Shown in pieces: positions 37,867 through 45,757 of a stretch of 64,000 bases of DNA (positions within the stretch are counted from its first letter, which is position 1; every line of letters starts with the position of its first letter). The notes beneath the pieces are model-generated. The model had not been told where the DNA came from. It saw nothing but the letters and a program-made list of their open reading frames with translations, and did no database searches. The position numbers were made by a program, and so were the translations under genes. Origin of the DNA: Mycobacterium sp. ITM-2016-00316. Lineage in GTDB: Bacteria; Actinomycetota; Actinomycetes; Mycobacteriales; Mycobacteriaceae. Where the stretch lies: NCBI RefSeq assembly GCF_002968335.2, contig NZ_CP134398.1:5084001-5148000 (forward strand), in the 5' to 3' direction.

Positions 37867-38715
37867 TTGCTCGCCGGCCGCGCCGCTGTCGTGGTCGGCG
37901 GCACCCGCGGTATCGGCTTGGCCGTTGCCGAACTGCTCGCCGCGCAGGACGCGCGGGTCGTCGTCAACGGACGCGACCCGGATGCTGTCTCCGAAGCCGC
38001 ACACCGTGTTTCGGGTATCGGCTATCCCGGTTCGCCGGCCGATCCGCAGGTCGCCGACGGGCTGATCGACGCGTGCGTGGCCGAGTTCGGCAGCATCGAC
38101 ATCCTGATCAACTGTGCGGGCACCGCCGAACCCGCCGGTTCCTCGATCCTGAACGTCACCAGCGCACAGTTTCACGATCTGCTCGATGCCCACCTGGGCA
38201 CCACGTTCGAGATCGCCAGGGCGGCAGCGCCGCACATGGTGAGACAGGGCGGTGGTGCCATCGTCAACACCAGTTCGTTCGCGTTCCTCGGCGACTACGG
38301 AGGCACCGGCTACCCGGCGGGCAAGGGCGGCGTCAACGGCCTCACCCTGGCCGTCGCAGCCGAACTCAAGGCCTACAACGTGCGGGCCAACGTGGTCTGC
38401 CCGGGAGCCCGGACCCGACTGTCGACCGGTGCCGACTACGAACAGCACGTCACCGAACTCAACCGCCGTGGGCTCCTCGACGACGCCAGCCTGGCTGGTG
38501 CGCTGGACGCCGGGCCGCCCGAATACGTCGCCCCCACCTACGCGTATCTCGCCAGCGATCTGGCCAAGGATGTCACCGGCCGGATTTTCATCGCCGCGGG
38601 CGGGTTCGTCGGCGAGTTCGCGCGCCCGGCACCGGGTTTCATCGGCTACCGCGACCACCACGACACCGCGCCGTACACCGTCGAAGAAGTGCACGAGCTG
38701 ATCGGTACGCGGTAG
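37867..38715 (+). CDS. Short-chain dehydrogenase/reductase
   Basis: A 282-residue SDR. Cofactor motif VVGGTRGIGLAVAELL, NCAGTAEPAG, catalytic Ser in VNTSSFAFLG and Tyr-Lys in GYPAGKGG; VVVNGRDPD favours NADP. The best start is a TTG at 37867, 4 bp after the preceding stop; no ATG or GTG is available in frame before the Rossmann strand. The C-terminus (HHDTAPYTVEEVHELI) is longer than in minimal SDRs. It ends 5 bp from the convergent desaturase gene. Confidence 0.88.
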   Translation: MLAGRAAVVVGGTRGIGLAVAELLAAQDARVVVNGRDPDAVSEAAHRVSGIGYPGSPADPQVADGLIDACVAEFGSIDILINCAGTAEPAGSSILNVTSAQFHDLLDAHLGTTFEIARAAAPHMVRQGGGAIVNTSSFAFLGDYGGTGYPAGKGGVNGLTLAVAAELKAYNVRANVVCPGARTRLSTGADYEQHVTELNRRGLLDDASLAGALDAGPPEYVAPTYAYLASDLAKDVTGRIFIAAGGFVGEFARPAPGFIGYRDHHDTAPYTVEEVHELIGTR

Positions 38716-38720
38716 CCGGC

Positions 38721-39689
38721 TCAGCTGACCCGCAACTCGCGCCGGGCCGCCTCCCGGGCGAGCAGCCGATCGCGCTGTTCCTCGAACCGGACCACATTGA
38801 CCGCCAGGCCCTCCAGGAAGGTCGCCAACTGGTCGCGGCGCGCTTCACCCGTGGCGCTGAAATCCGTGCGATCGAAGATCCGCCATTTGCGCAGCACCGG
38901 CATCACCACCTCGTCCAGGTGCTGGCGCAGGTCATAGATTCCGTGCTTGGCCATGATCACCCCGTTACGCCGGAAATCGGGCATTCCCTGCCCGGGCATC
39001 CGGAAATTCTCCACGACGGCTGCCACCGCATCCAGTGTCTGATCCGGTGAAAGATCCAGGGCCGCATCACAAATATTGCGGTAGAAGATCATGTGGAGGT
39101 TCTCATCAGCCGCGATCCGGCCCAGCAGCCGATCCGCGATCGGGTCGTCGCAGACCCTTCCGGTGTTGCGGTGGCTCACCCTGGTGGCCAGTTCCTGGAA
39201 CGTCACATAGGCGACCGACATCAGGAAGTCCGAATCATATTTGGACAGTTCTTCTTTGGTGGCCGCGAATCCGTTCGTCACATGCTCCATCCGGGCCCGC
39301 TCCAGCGCAGCCAGATCCACGGCGCGGGTGACCACCAGGTAGTCGCGGATGGCAATACCGTGCCGGTTCTCCTCGGCGGTCCAACGGTTCACCCACGCAC
39401 CCCACGGACCGTCCTGGGAAAAACTGCCCGCGGCCTGGCGGTGGTAGGACGGCAGGTTGTCCTCGGTCAGCAGATTGGTGATCATCGCCGCGCGCGCCAC
39501 CTCACCGAGCGAGGACTGCCCGGGTTCCCAGTCCGCGCCGCCGGTGGCCGCGAAATTGCTGCCCTCCTGCCACGGCACATAGTCGTGCGGGTACCAGTCC
39601 TTGGTGGTGGCCAGATGCCGATTGACGTTGTCCTCGGCAATCGATTCAAGCTCGTGCAACAGCACAGCATCGGTCATCGGTTTCTGCAT
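38721..39689 (-). CDS. Acyl-[acyl-carrier-protein] desaturase, DesA1-like
   Basis: A 322-residue soluble diiron desaturase. Iron ligands lie in WTAEENRHGIAIRDYL and in AADENLHMIFYRN, with an earlier Glu in LLTEDNLPSYHR. The sequence strongly resembles M. tuberculosis DesA1 (NRHLATTKDWYPHDYVPW, VMPVLRKWRIF), which desaturates meromycolate precursors, but the genomic place differs from desA1, so it may be a paralog. ATG 39689 (MQKPMTDAVLL) was chosen; 39677 is an alternative. Confidence 0.9.
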   Translation of the reverse strand: MQKPMTDAVLLHELESIAEDNVNRHLATTKDWYPHDYVPWQEGSNFAATGGADWEPGQSSLGEVARAAMITNLLTEDNLPSYHRQAAGSFSQDGPWGAWVNRWTAEENRHGIAIRDYLVVTRAVDLAALERARMEHVTNGFAATKEELSKYDSDFLMSVAYVTFQELATRVSHRNTGRVCDDPIADRLLGRIAADENLHMIFYRNICDAALDLSPDQTLDAVAAVVENFRMPGQGMPDFRRNGVIMAKHGIYDLRQHLDEVVMPVLRKWRIFDRTDFSATGEARRDQLATFLEGLAVNVVRFEEQRDRLLAREAARRELRVS

Positions 39690-39843
39690 GAGCCAAACAT
39701 CCCGTCGGAATCGTCCAAGTCGCCGCTGAGGGCTACGGATCACCGACTTGTGGCTCCAGCACGTCGGTTTCTGCGGAGTGCGCCGAGGTGGCGGTCAAGA
39801 TCAGCATAAATGGCGCGGCCGTGAATTGGCTGAGCGACCCGCC

Positions 39844-39849
39844 TATGCT
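39844..39849 (+). promoter_or_regulatory. Candidate -10 box, leaderless promoter of the HIT gene
   Basis: TATGCT lies 7 nt before the ATG at 39857, a spacing typical of leaderless mycobacterial promoters. This also supports choosing the downstream ATG rather than the one at 39788. Confidence 0.45.
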
Positions 39850-39856
39850 CGACCGC

Positions 39857-40261
39857 ATGGCGACCGTATTCACCATGATCATCAACGGCGATATCCCTGG
39901 TCGATTCGTCTACGAGGACGACGAGATCGTCGCGTTCCTGACGATCGAGCCGATGACTCAGGGCCACACGCTGGTCGTGCCGCGCGCCGAGGTGGACAAC
40001 TGGCAGGACCTCGACCCCGCCCTGTTCGGCCGGGTGATGGCCGTCGCGCAGCGGATCGGCAAGGCGGTGTGCGCGGCCTTCGACGCCGAGCGCGCCGGTG
40101 TGATCATTGCCGGCCTGGAGGTGCCGCACCTGCATGTGCATGTGTTCCCGGCCCGCAACCTCAGCGATTTCGGCTTCGCCGGCGTCGACCGCAATCCGTC
40201 ACCGGAGTCCCTGGATGAGGCGCAGGCCAAGATCAAGGCCGCGCTGGCTCAGCTGGACTGA
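39857..40261 (+). CDS. HIT-family hydrolase (Rv0759c-like)
   Basis: A 134-residue histidine-triad protein that hydrolyses nucleotide-phosphate bonds. The triad is in [13 protein letters not shown]; the N-terminal [23 protein letters not shown] and [12 protein letters not shown] complete the HIT fold. The ATG at 39857 was chosen over 39788 because a -10 box lies just upstream and the extension is not HIT-like. Its stop overlaps the convergent phoR stop by 13 bp. Confidence 0.93.
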   Translation: MATVFTMIINGDIPGRFVYEDDEIVAFLTIEPMTQGHTLVVPRAEVDNWQDLDPALFGRVMAVAQRIGKAVCAAFDAERAGVIIAGLEVPHLHVHVFPARNLSDFGFAGVDRNPSPESLDEAQAKIKAALAQLD

Positions 40262-41826
40262 GCCGCGGCTTCCACGATTCTGGGCAGGCTGACCCGGAAC
40301 CGGCAGCCCTGCCCCGGTGCGGTGTCCACCGATACCGCACCGCCGTGGGCGTCGACCAGCGAGTCGACGATCGACAGGCCCAACCCGAAGCCTCCGCTGG
40401 CACGCGTCCGCGAGGAGTCGGCGCGGTAGAAGCGCTCGAAAACCCGCTGCGCGTCCTCGGCATTCATGCCGGGCCCCTCATCGCACACCTCCAGCACCGC
40501 GTTGTTCTCGTCGGTGCCCACCCGGACCGTGATACCGGCCGACGTCGGGGTGTGTTGCACCGCATTGGACATCAGATTGCTGAACACCTGGCGCAGACGG
40601 GCCTCGTCCCCCAGCACCTCGGGGGTGCCCGGGCCGTCGAACACCTCCATCCGGATCTTGCGCTCCGGCGCCACCGTCTGCGCATCGTGCACCGCATCGC
40701 TGGCCAGTGCCAGCAGATCCACCCGGTGCTGGTCGAGCGGACGCTGTTCATCCAGGCGGGCCAGCAGCAGCAGATCCTCGACGAGCAGGCCCATCCGACC
40801 GGCCTCACTCTCGATGCGCCCCATCAACATGTCGGTGTCGCGGGCCGCACCCTGGCGGTACAACTCGGCGTACCCGCGGATGGTGGTCAGCGGGGTCCGC
40901 AGATCATGGCTGGCATCGCCGACGAAACGCCGCATGCGTTCCTCCGATTCGCGTGCCATTTCCGCCGACTGCGCCGAGGACGCCATCGCGCGCTGTATCT
41001 GCGCCAGCATCCCATTCAGCGCCAACGACAGGCGCCCCACCTCGGTGCGCGGATCGCGTTGCGGCACACGCCGATCCAGCTCACCGGCGGCTATCGCGGC
41101 GGCGGTCTGCTCCACCTCGGCGAGCGGGCGCAGGCTGCGCCGCACCACCGCGTAGCCGACCACTCCGAGCACCAACAGCACAGCCGCTCCGATGGCGAAC
41201 TGCGACCAGATCAGGGCCCGCATGGTGGATTCGACCTCGGTCAGATCGATGGCGACGGTGGTCAGCTCACCGTCGGGGCCACGCACCGTGACCGCGCGCC
41301 ACTCCACCTCCGAGGCGTCATCGGAGCCGACCGTCACCGGGTTCGGGCCGACATCGTTGTTCGCGGGCAGCACCGGGTCGGACACACCGTTCTTGACGGC
41401 CAGCCGGACGCTGCCGTCGGCGTCGGTGCCGCGGACGTAGAAGTTCGACGGCGGATAGGCCGGGCTCGGATCGGGCGTGTGCGTGGGCGTCATCATCGGT
41501 GCCCGCGCCCAGCCACTCGATGCCTCCAACAGCGTCTGGTCGATGCGCTGAATCTCGGTGTGCCGCATCAGCGACGTGACCGCCACCCCGGACGCCAGCA
41601 AGCCCAGGCCCACCAGAACCAGGGTGGCCGCGACCAAACCGACCCGTAGCGGAACTCCGCGGAGCCTGCCCCCGTCGCTTCGCTCGCCCGGACGGTTTTC
41701 CCCGTCGCTTCGCTCGCCCGGATGGTTTTCCCCGTCGCTTCGCTCGCCCGGATGGTTTCCCCCGTCGCTTCGCTCGCCCGGATGGTTTCCCCCGTCGCTT
41801 CGCTCGCCCGGGTAACCCTTGGTCAT
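40249..41826 (-). CDS. phoR: Sensor histidine kinase PhoR with repeat-bearing N-terminus
   Basis: Membrane sensor kinase partner of PhoP. After a 50-residue cytosolic N-terminus made of five decapeptides ([10 protein letters not shown] type), there are TM1 ([22 protein letters not shown]), a periplasmic loop of about 125 residues with [22 protein letters not shown]2 ([19 protein letters not shown]), a HAMP domain, the H-box [16 protein letters not shown], the N-box [12 protein letters not shown], and G-boxes DEGPGMN and [10 protein letters not shown]. Total 525 aa. ATG 41826 is 9 bp after phoP. Whether the repeat region is translated depends on that start; no in-frame ATG or GTG precedes TM1 otherwise except within GVPLRVGL. 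Confidence 0.95.
   Translation of the reverse strand: MTKGYPGERSDGGNHPGERSDGGNHPGERSDGENHPGERSDGENRPGERSDGGRLRGVPLRVGLVAATLVLVGLGLLASGVAVTSLMRHTEIQRIDQTLLEASSGWARAPMMTPTHTPDPSPAYPPSNFYVRGTDADGSVRLAVKNGVSDPVLPANNDVGPNPVTVGSDDASEVEWRAVTVRGPDGELTTVAIDLTEVESTMRALIWSQFAIGAAVLLVLGVVGYAVVRRSLRPLAEVEQTAAAIAAGELDRRVPQRDPRTEVGRLSLALNGMLAQIQRAMASSAQSAEMARESEERMRRFVGDASHDLRTPLTTIRGYAELYRQGAARDTDMLMGRIESEAGRMGLLVEDLLLLARLDEQRPLDQHRVDLLALASDAVHDAQTVAPERKIRMEVFDGPGTPEVLGDEARLRQVFSNLMSNAVQHTPTSAGITVRVGTDENNAVLEVCDEGPGMNAEDAQRVFERFYRADSSRTRASGGFGLGLSIVDSLVDAHGGAVSVDTAPGQGCRFRVSLPRIVEAAAQSS
41671..41820. repeat. Five 30-bp tandem repeats inside the 5' end of phoR
   Basis: Units begin at 41671, 41701, 41731, 41761 and 41791, each starting CCCGTCGCTTCGCTCGCCCG. 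The four full units differ at one or two bases; the fifth diverges in its last 10 bp. Because the unit is 30 bp the repeat stays in frame with phoR and adds ten residues per copy. Near-identity of copies suggests recent, variable expansion. Confidence 0.95.
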
Positions 41827-41835
41827 CCCCCGCGA

Positions 41836-42564
41836 CTAGCGCGGTTCACGCAGGACGTAGCCCACGCCTCGCAGCGTGTGCAGCAGTCGTCTGTCGCCGG
41901 TGTCGATCTTGCGGCGCAGATAGGAGACGTAGGACTCGACGACGTTGACGTCACCGCCGAAGTCGTAGCGCCACACGTGGTCGAGGATCTTGGGCTTGCT
42001 CAGCACGGTGCCCGCGTTGATGACGAAGTAGCGCAGCAGGGTGAACTCGGTGGGCGACAGCGACACCGGTTCGCCGGCCTTCCACACCTCGTGGGTCTCC
42101 TCGTCGAGTTCGATATCGGCGAAGGACAGCCGGGCATTGCGGGGTTCTTCGACGCCGCGGCCGACGCGGCGCAGGATGACCCGCAGCCGAGCCACCACCT
42201 CTTCGAGGCTGAACGGCTTGGTGACGTAGTCGTCACCACCGAGGGTGAGGCCGGTGATCTTGTCCTGCAGATTGTCGCGGGCGGTGAGGAACAGCGCAGG
42301 GGCGTCGATACCGTCGGCGCGCATCCGGCGCAGCACGCCGAACCCGTCCATGCCGGGCATCATCACATCCAGGATCACCGCGTCGGGCCGGATCTCGCGG
42401 GCCTTGTCCAGCGCATCGGTGCCGCTGGAGGCGGTGTGCACCTCGAAACCCTGGAACTTCAGACTCACCGACAGCAGCTCGACGATATTGGTCTCGTCGT
42501 CGACGACGAGCACCCGCGCCTCGGGGATGCTGTCCGCTGATTCCGATATTGCCGCCATCGCCAT
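41836..42564 (-). CDS. phoP: Response regulator PhoP (OmpR family)
   Basis: Phosphorylation-dependent regulator; in M. tuberculosis it controls virulence lipids, acid stress and ESX-1. Receiver domain: VLVVDDETNIVEL with the acidic pair, phosphoacceptor Asp in AVILDVMMPGMDGFG, Lys in DDYVTKPFSLEE. C-terminal winged helix: SLSPTEFTLLRYFVINAG and recognition region ILDHVWRYDFGGDVNVVESYVSYLRRKID. Length 242 aa. Start ATG 42564 or 42558. A candidate PhoP box lies 43 bp upstream, consistent with autoregulation. Confidence 0.97.
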   Translation of the reverse strand: MAMAAISESADSIPEARVLVVDDETNIVELLSVSLKFQGFEVHTASSGTDALDKAREIRPDAVILDVMMPGMDGFGVLRRMRADGIDAPALFLTARDNLQDKITGLTLGGDDYVTKPFSLEEVVARLRVILRRVGRGVEEPRNARLSFADIELDEETHEVWKAGEPVSLSPTEFTLLRYFVINAGTVLSKPKILDHVWRYDFGGDVNVVESYVSYLRRKIDTGDRRLLHTLRGVGYVLREPR

Positions 42565-42607
42565 TCCTACAGAGTCCTCCCTCTGGATGAAGCCAAGCTG
42601 CGTAGTA

Positions 42608-42625
42608 GCTGTGAACTTGCTGATA
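42608..42625. promoter_or_regulatory. Candidate PhoP box between phoP and the decapeptide-repeat gene
   Basis: On the minus strand the sequence reads TATCAGC-AAGT-TCACAGC, two 7-base direct repeats with a 4-base spacer. This is close to the reported mycobacterial PhoP consensus (TCACAGC-N4-TCACAGC), with two changes in one half. It is 43 bp from phoP and 31 bp from the divergent gene, so it could control both. Confidence 0.65.
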
Positions 42626-42656
42626 ATGCGGTTGGGCGTCGCCCTAGACTGACGAC

Positions 42657-43691
42657 ATGAACCTGGCCAACTCGATCGTGCAGGTTGCTACGGCCCCGGT
42701 CCGGGTCGGCCTCGCCGTCGCCGATCTGGGGCTCAACATCGCAGGTGGCACCCTCAAGGTCGTCCAGCGGTCGCTCAACGACGCGAGCCCGTCCACCGGC
42801 ACCACCGGCTTTGCGGCGATGCTCGGCATCGACGATGCCGTCGACCGGGCGAACCGGCTGGCCCGGCTGATGGACGATGACGCCCCGCTGGGCCGGGCAC
42901 TGGCCCCGGAGGGCCCGCTCAATCAGTTGCTCCGCCCGGGCGGGCTGGTCGACCAGCTCACCGCCCCCGGCGGACTGCTGGACCGGCTCAACGCCCAGAG
43001 CGGACCGGTCGCCCGCGCCCTCGCCCCGGACGGCCTGATCGACCAGGTGACCGCCGAGGGCGGGCTGGTGGATCGGCTGACCGTCGAAGGTGGGGTTGTC
43101 CAGCGGGTGATCGCCCCCGGCGGGCTGGCCGATCGGCTGCTGGCCGACGAGGGTCTGGTGGAACGTGCACTGCGTGAGGACGGCGTCGCCGAACAGCTGC
43201 TCTCCGAGAACGGTCCGGTGGGCCGCGCCCTGGCCAAGGGCGGGCTCGTCGACCAGATCACCGCCGAGGGCGGCCTGATCGACCGGCTCACCACCGACAG
43301 CGGCGCGCTGTCCCGGGTGATCGCCCCCGGCGGGCTGGCCGATCAGCTGCTCGCCGACGACGGGCTGATCGAACGGATTCTGCGCGAGGACGGTGTGGCC
43401 GACACCCTGCTGTCCGAGGGCGGGCTGCTGGACACCCTCACCGATCCAGACGGTCCGCTGCTCAAGCTGGCCGATGTCGCCGACACCCTGAACCGGCTGG
43501 CGCCCGGGCTGGAGGCACTCGCCCCGACGATCGACGCCCTGCACGAGGCCGTCATCACGCTCAGCCAGGTGGTCAACCCGCTGAGCAATATCGCCGGACG
43601 CATCCCGCTGCCGCGGCAGCGCAGCCGGCGCAGTAGCAGCAGCGGCCCGCGAGCCGTGGTCTCCGAACGGATCATCGACGAGGACCGCTAA
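42657..43691 (+). CDS. Decapeptide-repeat protein divergent from phoP
   Basis: A 344-residue protein of unknown function. Residues 1-40 form an amphipathic or weakly hydrophobic helix region (LANSIVQVATAPVRVGLAVA). Residues 71-270 are twenty consecutive ten-residue units of the form L-x-A-P-G-G-L-V-D-R with no insertions. The units from 121 to 190 recur at 191-260, a seven-unit duplication. Residues 270-320 have a leucine-rich helix, and the tail is Arg/Ser-rich. No signal peptide is clear. A regular solenoid or membrane-lying scaffold is plausible. Divergent from phoP with a shared candidate PhoP box. Confidence 0.88.
   Translation: MNLANSIVQVATAPVRVGLAVADLGLNIAGGTLKVVQRSLNDASPSTGTTGFAAMLGIDDAVDRANRLARLMDDDAPLGRALAPEGPLNQLLRPGGLVDQLTAPGGLLDRLNAQSGPVARALAPDGLIDQVTAEGGLVDRLTVEGGVVQRVIAPGGLADRLLADEGLVERALREDGVAEQLLSENGPVGRALAKGGLVDQITAEGGLIDRLTTDSGALSRVIAPGGLADQLLADDGLIERILREDGVADTLLSEGGLLDTLTDPDGPLLKLADVADTLNRLAPGLEALAPTIDALHEAVITLSQVVNPLSNIAGRIPLPRQRSRRSSSSGPRAVVSERIIDEDR
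42867..43466 (+). repeat. Twenty in-register 30-bp coding repeats with a 210-bp internal duplication
   Basis: Each unit encodes ten residues with Gly-Gly (or x-Gly) at positions 5-6 and Asp-Arg/Gln at 9-10. The block 43017-43226 is repeated as 43227-43436 at the protein level. DNA identity between single units is moderate, so the array is old apart from the 210-bp duplication. Confidence 0.85.
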
Positions 43692-43709
43692 GCTATCCGG
43701 CGTAACAAC

Positions 43710-43784
43710 GCCTCCGTAGCTCAGTGGTAGAGCGGCGCTCTTGTAAAGCGTAGGCCGTCGGTTCAATCCCGACCGGGGGCTCCA
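43710..43784 (+). tRNA. tRNA-Thr (anticodon TGT)
   Basis: A cloverleaf can be drawn: acceptor stem GCCTCCG with CGGGGGC (one G-U pair), D-arm with AGTGGTAGA, anticodon loop CTTGTAA with TGT at 43742-43744, and T-arm GTTCAATC. CCA is encoded at 43782-43784. It reads ACA codons. It lies at the border between the conserved block and the accessory region. Downstream DNA was scanned for a copy of its 3' end and none was seen. Confidence 0.95.
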
Positions 43785-43826
43785 CGCGGTATCCGACTTG
43801 TCGGTGTCCACCCGTAGTGTCGACCT

Positions 43827-44231
43827 ATGAGACTCTGCCTCGGCTGCGGCGCAACGCTTTCGAAGCGCAGCCAGAAGATCTACTGCAGCAATGTCTGTCA
43901 GGCGGCGGCGCGCCGTAGCGCAAGTACGAAACTGTGGCTGGAGTCCGGAGAGGCCAAAGTTCGCGGTGAGCGCGGCAACTACATTCGGGTCCACATCGCC
44001 GCCGAGCAGTCAGGTTGCTGCGCAATATGCGGCGGTGACACTTCGTGGGCCGGCCAGCCGCTGACATTGATCCTCGACCACATCGACGGCAACCCGGACA
44101 ACAACCGCCGCGACAACCTGCGCCTGGTCTGCCCGAACTGCGATTCCCAGCTGCCGACCTACAAGAGCCGCAACCGCGGCAGCGGACGCGCCTTCCGCCG
44201 TCAGCGCTATGCCGAGGGCAAGTCCTTCTAG
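43827..44231 (+). CDS. Small HNH-endonuclease-like protein
   Basis: A 134-residue protein with two zinc-ribbon-like Cys pairs (CLGCGATLS...CSNVC near the N-terminus and CCAICGG) and an HNH core: LILDHIDGNPDNNRRDNLRLVCPNC. The catalytic His is in DHIDGN and the Asn residues in NNRRDNL. Such small HNH proteins are found in phages and bacterial genomes alike; the specific DNA target is unknown. It follows tRNA-Thr and its stop is shared with the convergent GntR gene (CTAG). Confidence 0.85.
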   Translation: MRLCLGCGATLSKRSQKIYCSNVCQAAARRSASTKLWLESGEAKVRGERGNYIRVHIAAEQSGCCAICGGDTSWAGQPLTLILDHIDGNPDNNRRDNLRLVCPNCDSQLPTYKSRNRGSGRAFRRQRYAEGKSF

Positions 44232-44941
44232 CGGTCCTCCATGGTGATGGTGAACGTCATCCGGTCGCCCCGGTACAGCGAGCGCCGCTGCTCGATCGGG
44301 ACACCGTGCTGGTCATAGGACACCCGGTTCAGCAGGAACATCGGGGTGCGCGCATCGACGGTCAGCAGGGCCGACTCCCGGGCATCGGGCAGCGCGGTGT
44401 CGATGGTGTCGACGGTGCGCCCGAATATCACTCCCCTGCTGCGTATTTCGGCGTACAGCGAGGTCCGGTAGTCGAAGGTCTCACGCAGGTCCGGGTAGCG
44501 ATGCGCGGGTAGCTTCGAGGTTTCCAGCCCGACCCGCACCCCGTCGGTGGTGAACACCCGCTCCAACTGCAGGATCGGTGCACCCACCTCGACGTGCAGC
44601 ACACCGGCCAGCGCCTCATCGGCATCGAAGGTGGTCCAGCCGACCAGGAACCGGTCCACGCTGTGCCCCTCGTCGCGGGCGGCCTCGGTGTAGGACCCCA
44701 TGCCCAGCGGTTGCAGTAGCTTGGGCGCGGCGACCACGGTCGTGCGCCCACGCCGTTCGACGCGGCCGGCCAGAAGAAGTTCGCGCACCGCTTGGCGCAC
44801 CGTCTCGCGGGCCACGTCGAACATGTCGGCGATCTCGCGTTCGGCCGGGAACGGGTCGCCCACCTGCAGCCCGTCCAACAGCCGATCGAGCTGCGCGCGC
44901 ACGACCTGATGCTTCAGCACCCGCGGCTGCGCACTGCTCAT
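44228..44941 (-). CDS. GntR/HutC-family (UTRA domain) regulator of the phosphonate cluster
   Basis: A 237-residue repressor. The winged helix covers residues about 5-70 (PFPAEREIADMFDVARETVRQAVRELL and the wing GRVERRGRTTVV); the UTRA effector domain follows (ILQLERVFTTDGVRVGLE, DTALPDARESALL, MFLLNRVSYDQHGVP). ATG 44941 (MSSAQPRV) or 44956 are possible starts; AGAAGGG lies just before the first. It is divergent from the phosphonate genes and three operator-like dyads lie between. The effector is probably a phosphonate or its catabolite (inference). Confidence 0.9.
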   Translation of the reverse strand: MSSAQPRVLKHQVVRAQLDRLLDGLQVGDPFPAEREIADMFDVARETVRQAVRELLLAGRVERRGRTTVVAAPKLLQPLGMGSYTEAARDEGHSVDRFLVGWTTFDADEALAGVLHVEVGAPILQLERVFTTDGVRVGLETSKLPAHRYPDLRETFDYRTSLYAEIRSRGVIFGRTVDTIDTALPDARESALLTVDARTPMFLLNRVSYDQHGVPIEQRRSLYRGDRMTFTITMEDR

Positions 44942-44964
44942 CACCCTTCTGACCATAGCAAACG

Positions 44965-44990
44965 TTGGCATAGACCATGGTCTAGACCAA
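44965..44990. promoter_or_regulatory. Two overlapping GntR operators (TTGGCATAGACCAT, ATGGTCTAGACCAA)
   Basis: Two 14-bp dyads at 44965-44978 and 44977-44990 overlap by two bases; the second contains the perfect palindrome TGGTCTAGACCA. TxTAGAxC-type palindromes are typical for HutC-subfamily GntR regulators. They lie 24-49 bp upstream of the regulator start, suggesting autoregulation. Confidence 0.7.
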
Positions 44991-45034
44991 GACGTCGAAG
45001 GGTGTTCACCGAGCGTTCGCGATCGATACACGCC

Positions 45035-45048
45035 TTGGTATAGACCAA
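45035..45048. promoter_or_regulatory. Third GntR operator (TTGGTATAGACCAA) before the phosphonate operon
   Basis: A third copy of the dyad, differing at one or two positions from the others, ends 16 bp before the phosphonatase-like ATG. It would overlap the promoter or start of the phosphonate transcript. Confidence 0.7.
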
Positions 45049-45064
45049 CTGTCAGGGTGGGCTC

Positions 45065-45742
45065 ATGCACACGATCGAACTCGCCGTTCTCGACATGGCA
45101 GGCACCACCGTGACCGATGACGGACTGGTACTGCGCGCCTTCGACGAAGCGGCCACGGCCGTCGGGGTCCCCGACTCCGGCGAGGAACGTGAGGCCGCGC
45201 GCACCTACGTCCGCGACACCATGGGCCAGTCCAAGATCAAGGTGTTCCGGCACCTCTTCGGCACCGAGGACCGTGCCCAGCGGGCCAACGCGACCTTCGA
45301 ACAGGTCTATACCGACAGCATCGACGGCGGCGTCGCGCCGGTGCCCGGCGCCACCGAGGCACTCGCCCGACTGCGCGCGGCCGGAGTGAAGGTCGCGCTC
45401 ACCACCGGCTTCAGCGCAGGCACCCAGCAGCGCATCATCGACGCGCTCGACTGGGCCGATATCGCCGACCTGGTGCTCGCCCCCGGGGACGGCGGGCGCG
45501 GGCGCCCCTACCCCGACCTGATCCTGAACTCGCTGCTGCGCACCGGTATCGACGATGTCGCCAAGGTCGCCGTGCTCGGCGACACCTCCAGCGACATCCT
45601 GTCCGGCCTGCGCGCCGGGGCCTCGGTCGTCGCAGGCACCCTGACCGGCGCGCACGGCGCCGACGCCCTGAACGCCGCCGGTGCCACCCACGTGGTGGCC
45701 TCGGTCGCAGATTTCCCCGCACTCTTCCTCCCCCAGAACTGA
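45065..45742 (+). CDS. Phosphonatase-like HAD hydrolase (PhnX-related)
   Basis: A 225-residue HAD enzyme related to phosphonoacetaldehyde hydrolase. Motif I is LDMAGTT (nucleophile and second Asp position replaced by Ala, as in PhnX), motif III has Arg in GRGRPYPD, and motif IV is GDTSSDI. The cap keeps a Lys in MGQSKIKVFR, aligning with the Schiff-base Lys of PhnX (MGLLKIDHVR from memory), so C-P bond cleavage of a 2-oxoethylphosphonate is likely. No phnW transaminase is nearby, as is usual for this subfamily. First gene of the operon. Confidence 0.9.
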   Translation: MHTIELAVLDMAGTTVTDDGLVLRAFDEAATAVGVPDSGEEREAARTYVRDTMGQSKIKVFRHLFGTEDRAQRANATFEQVYTDSIDGGVAPVPGATEALARLRAAGVKVALTTGFSAGTQQRIIDALDWADIADLVLAPGDGGRGRPYPDLILNSLLRTGIDDVAKVAVLGDTSSDILSGLRAGASVVAGTLTGAHGADALNAAGATHVVASVADFPALFLPQN

Positions 45743-45757
45743 AAGGTTTTCTCAGAC

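Noticed and set aside
41671..43466. Short tandem repeats that could suggest a CRISPR array
   Set aside because: The units are directly adjacent with no unique spacers and stay in frame with phoR and the repeat protein; no cas genes are present.
42567..43994. A 475-codon minus-strand frame with its own repeats
   Set aside because: Its repeats are the complement of the decapeptide gene; it also runs across the tRNA gene, so it is not a real CDS.
43710..44231. Prophage or integrative element attached at tRNA-Thr
   Set aside because: No integrase, no duplicated tRNA 3' end and no phage genes were seen; the lone HNH gene is not enough.
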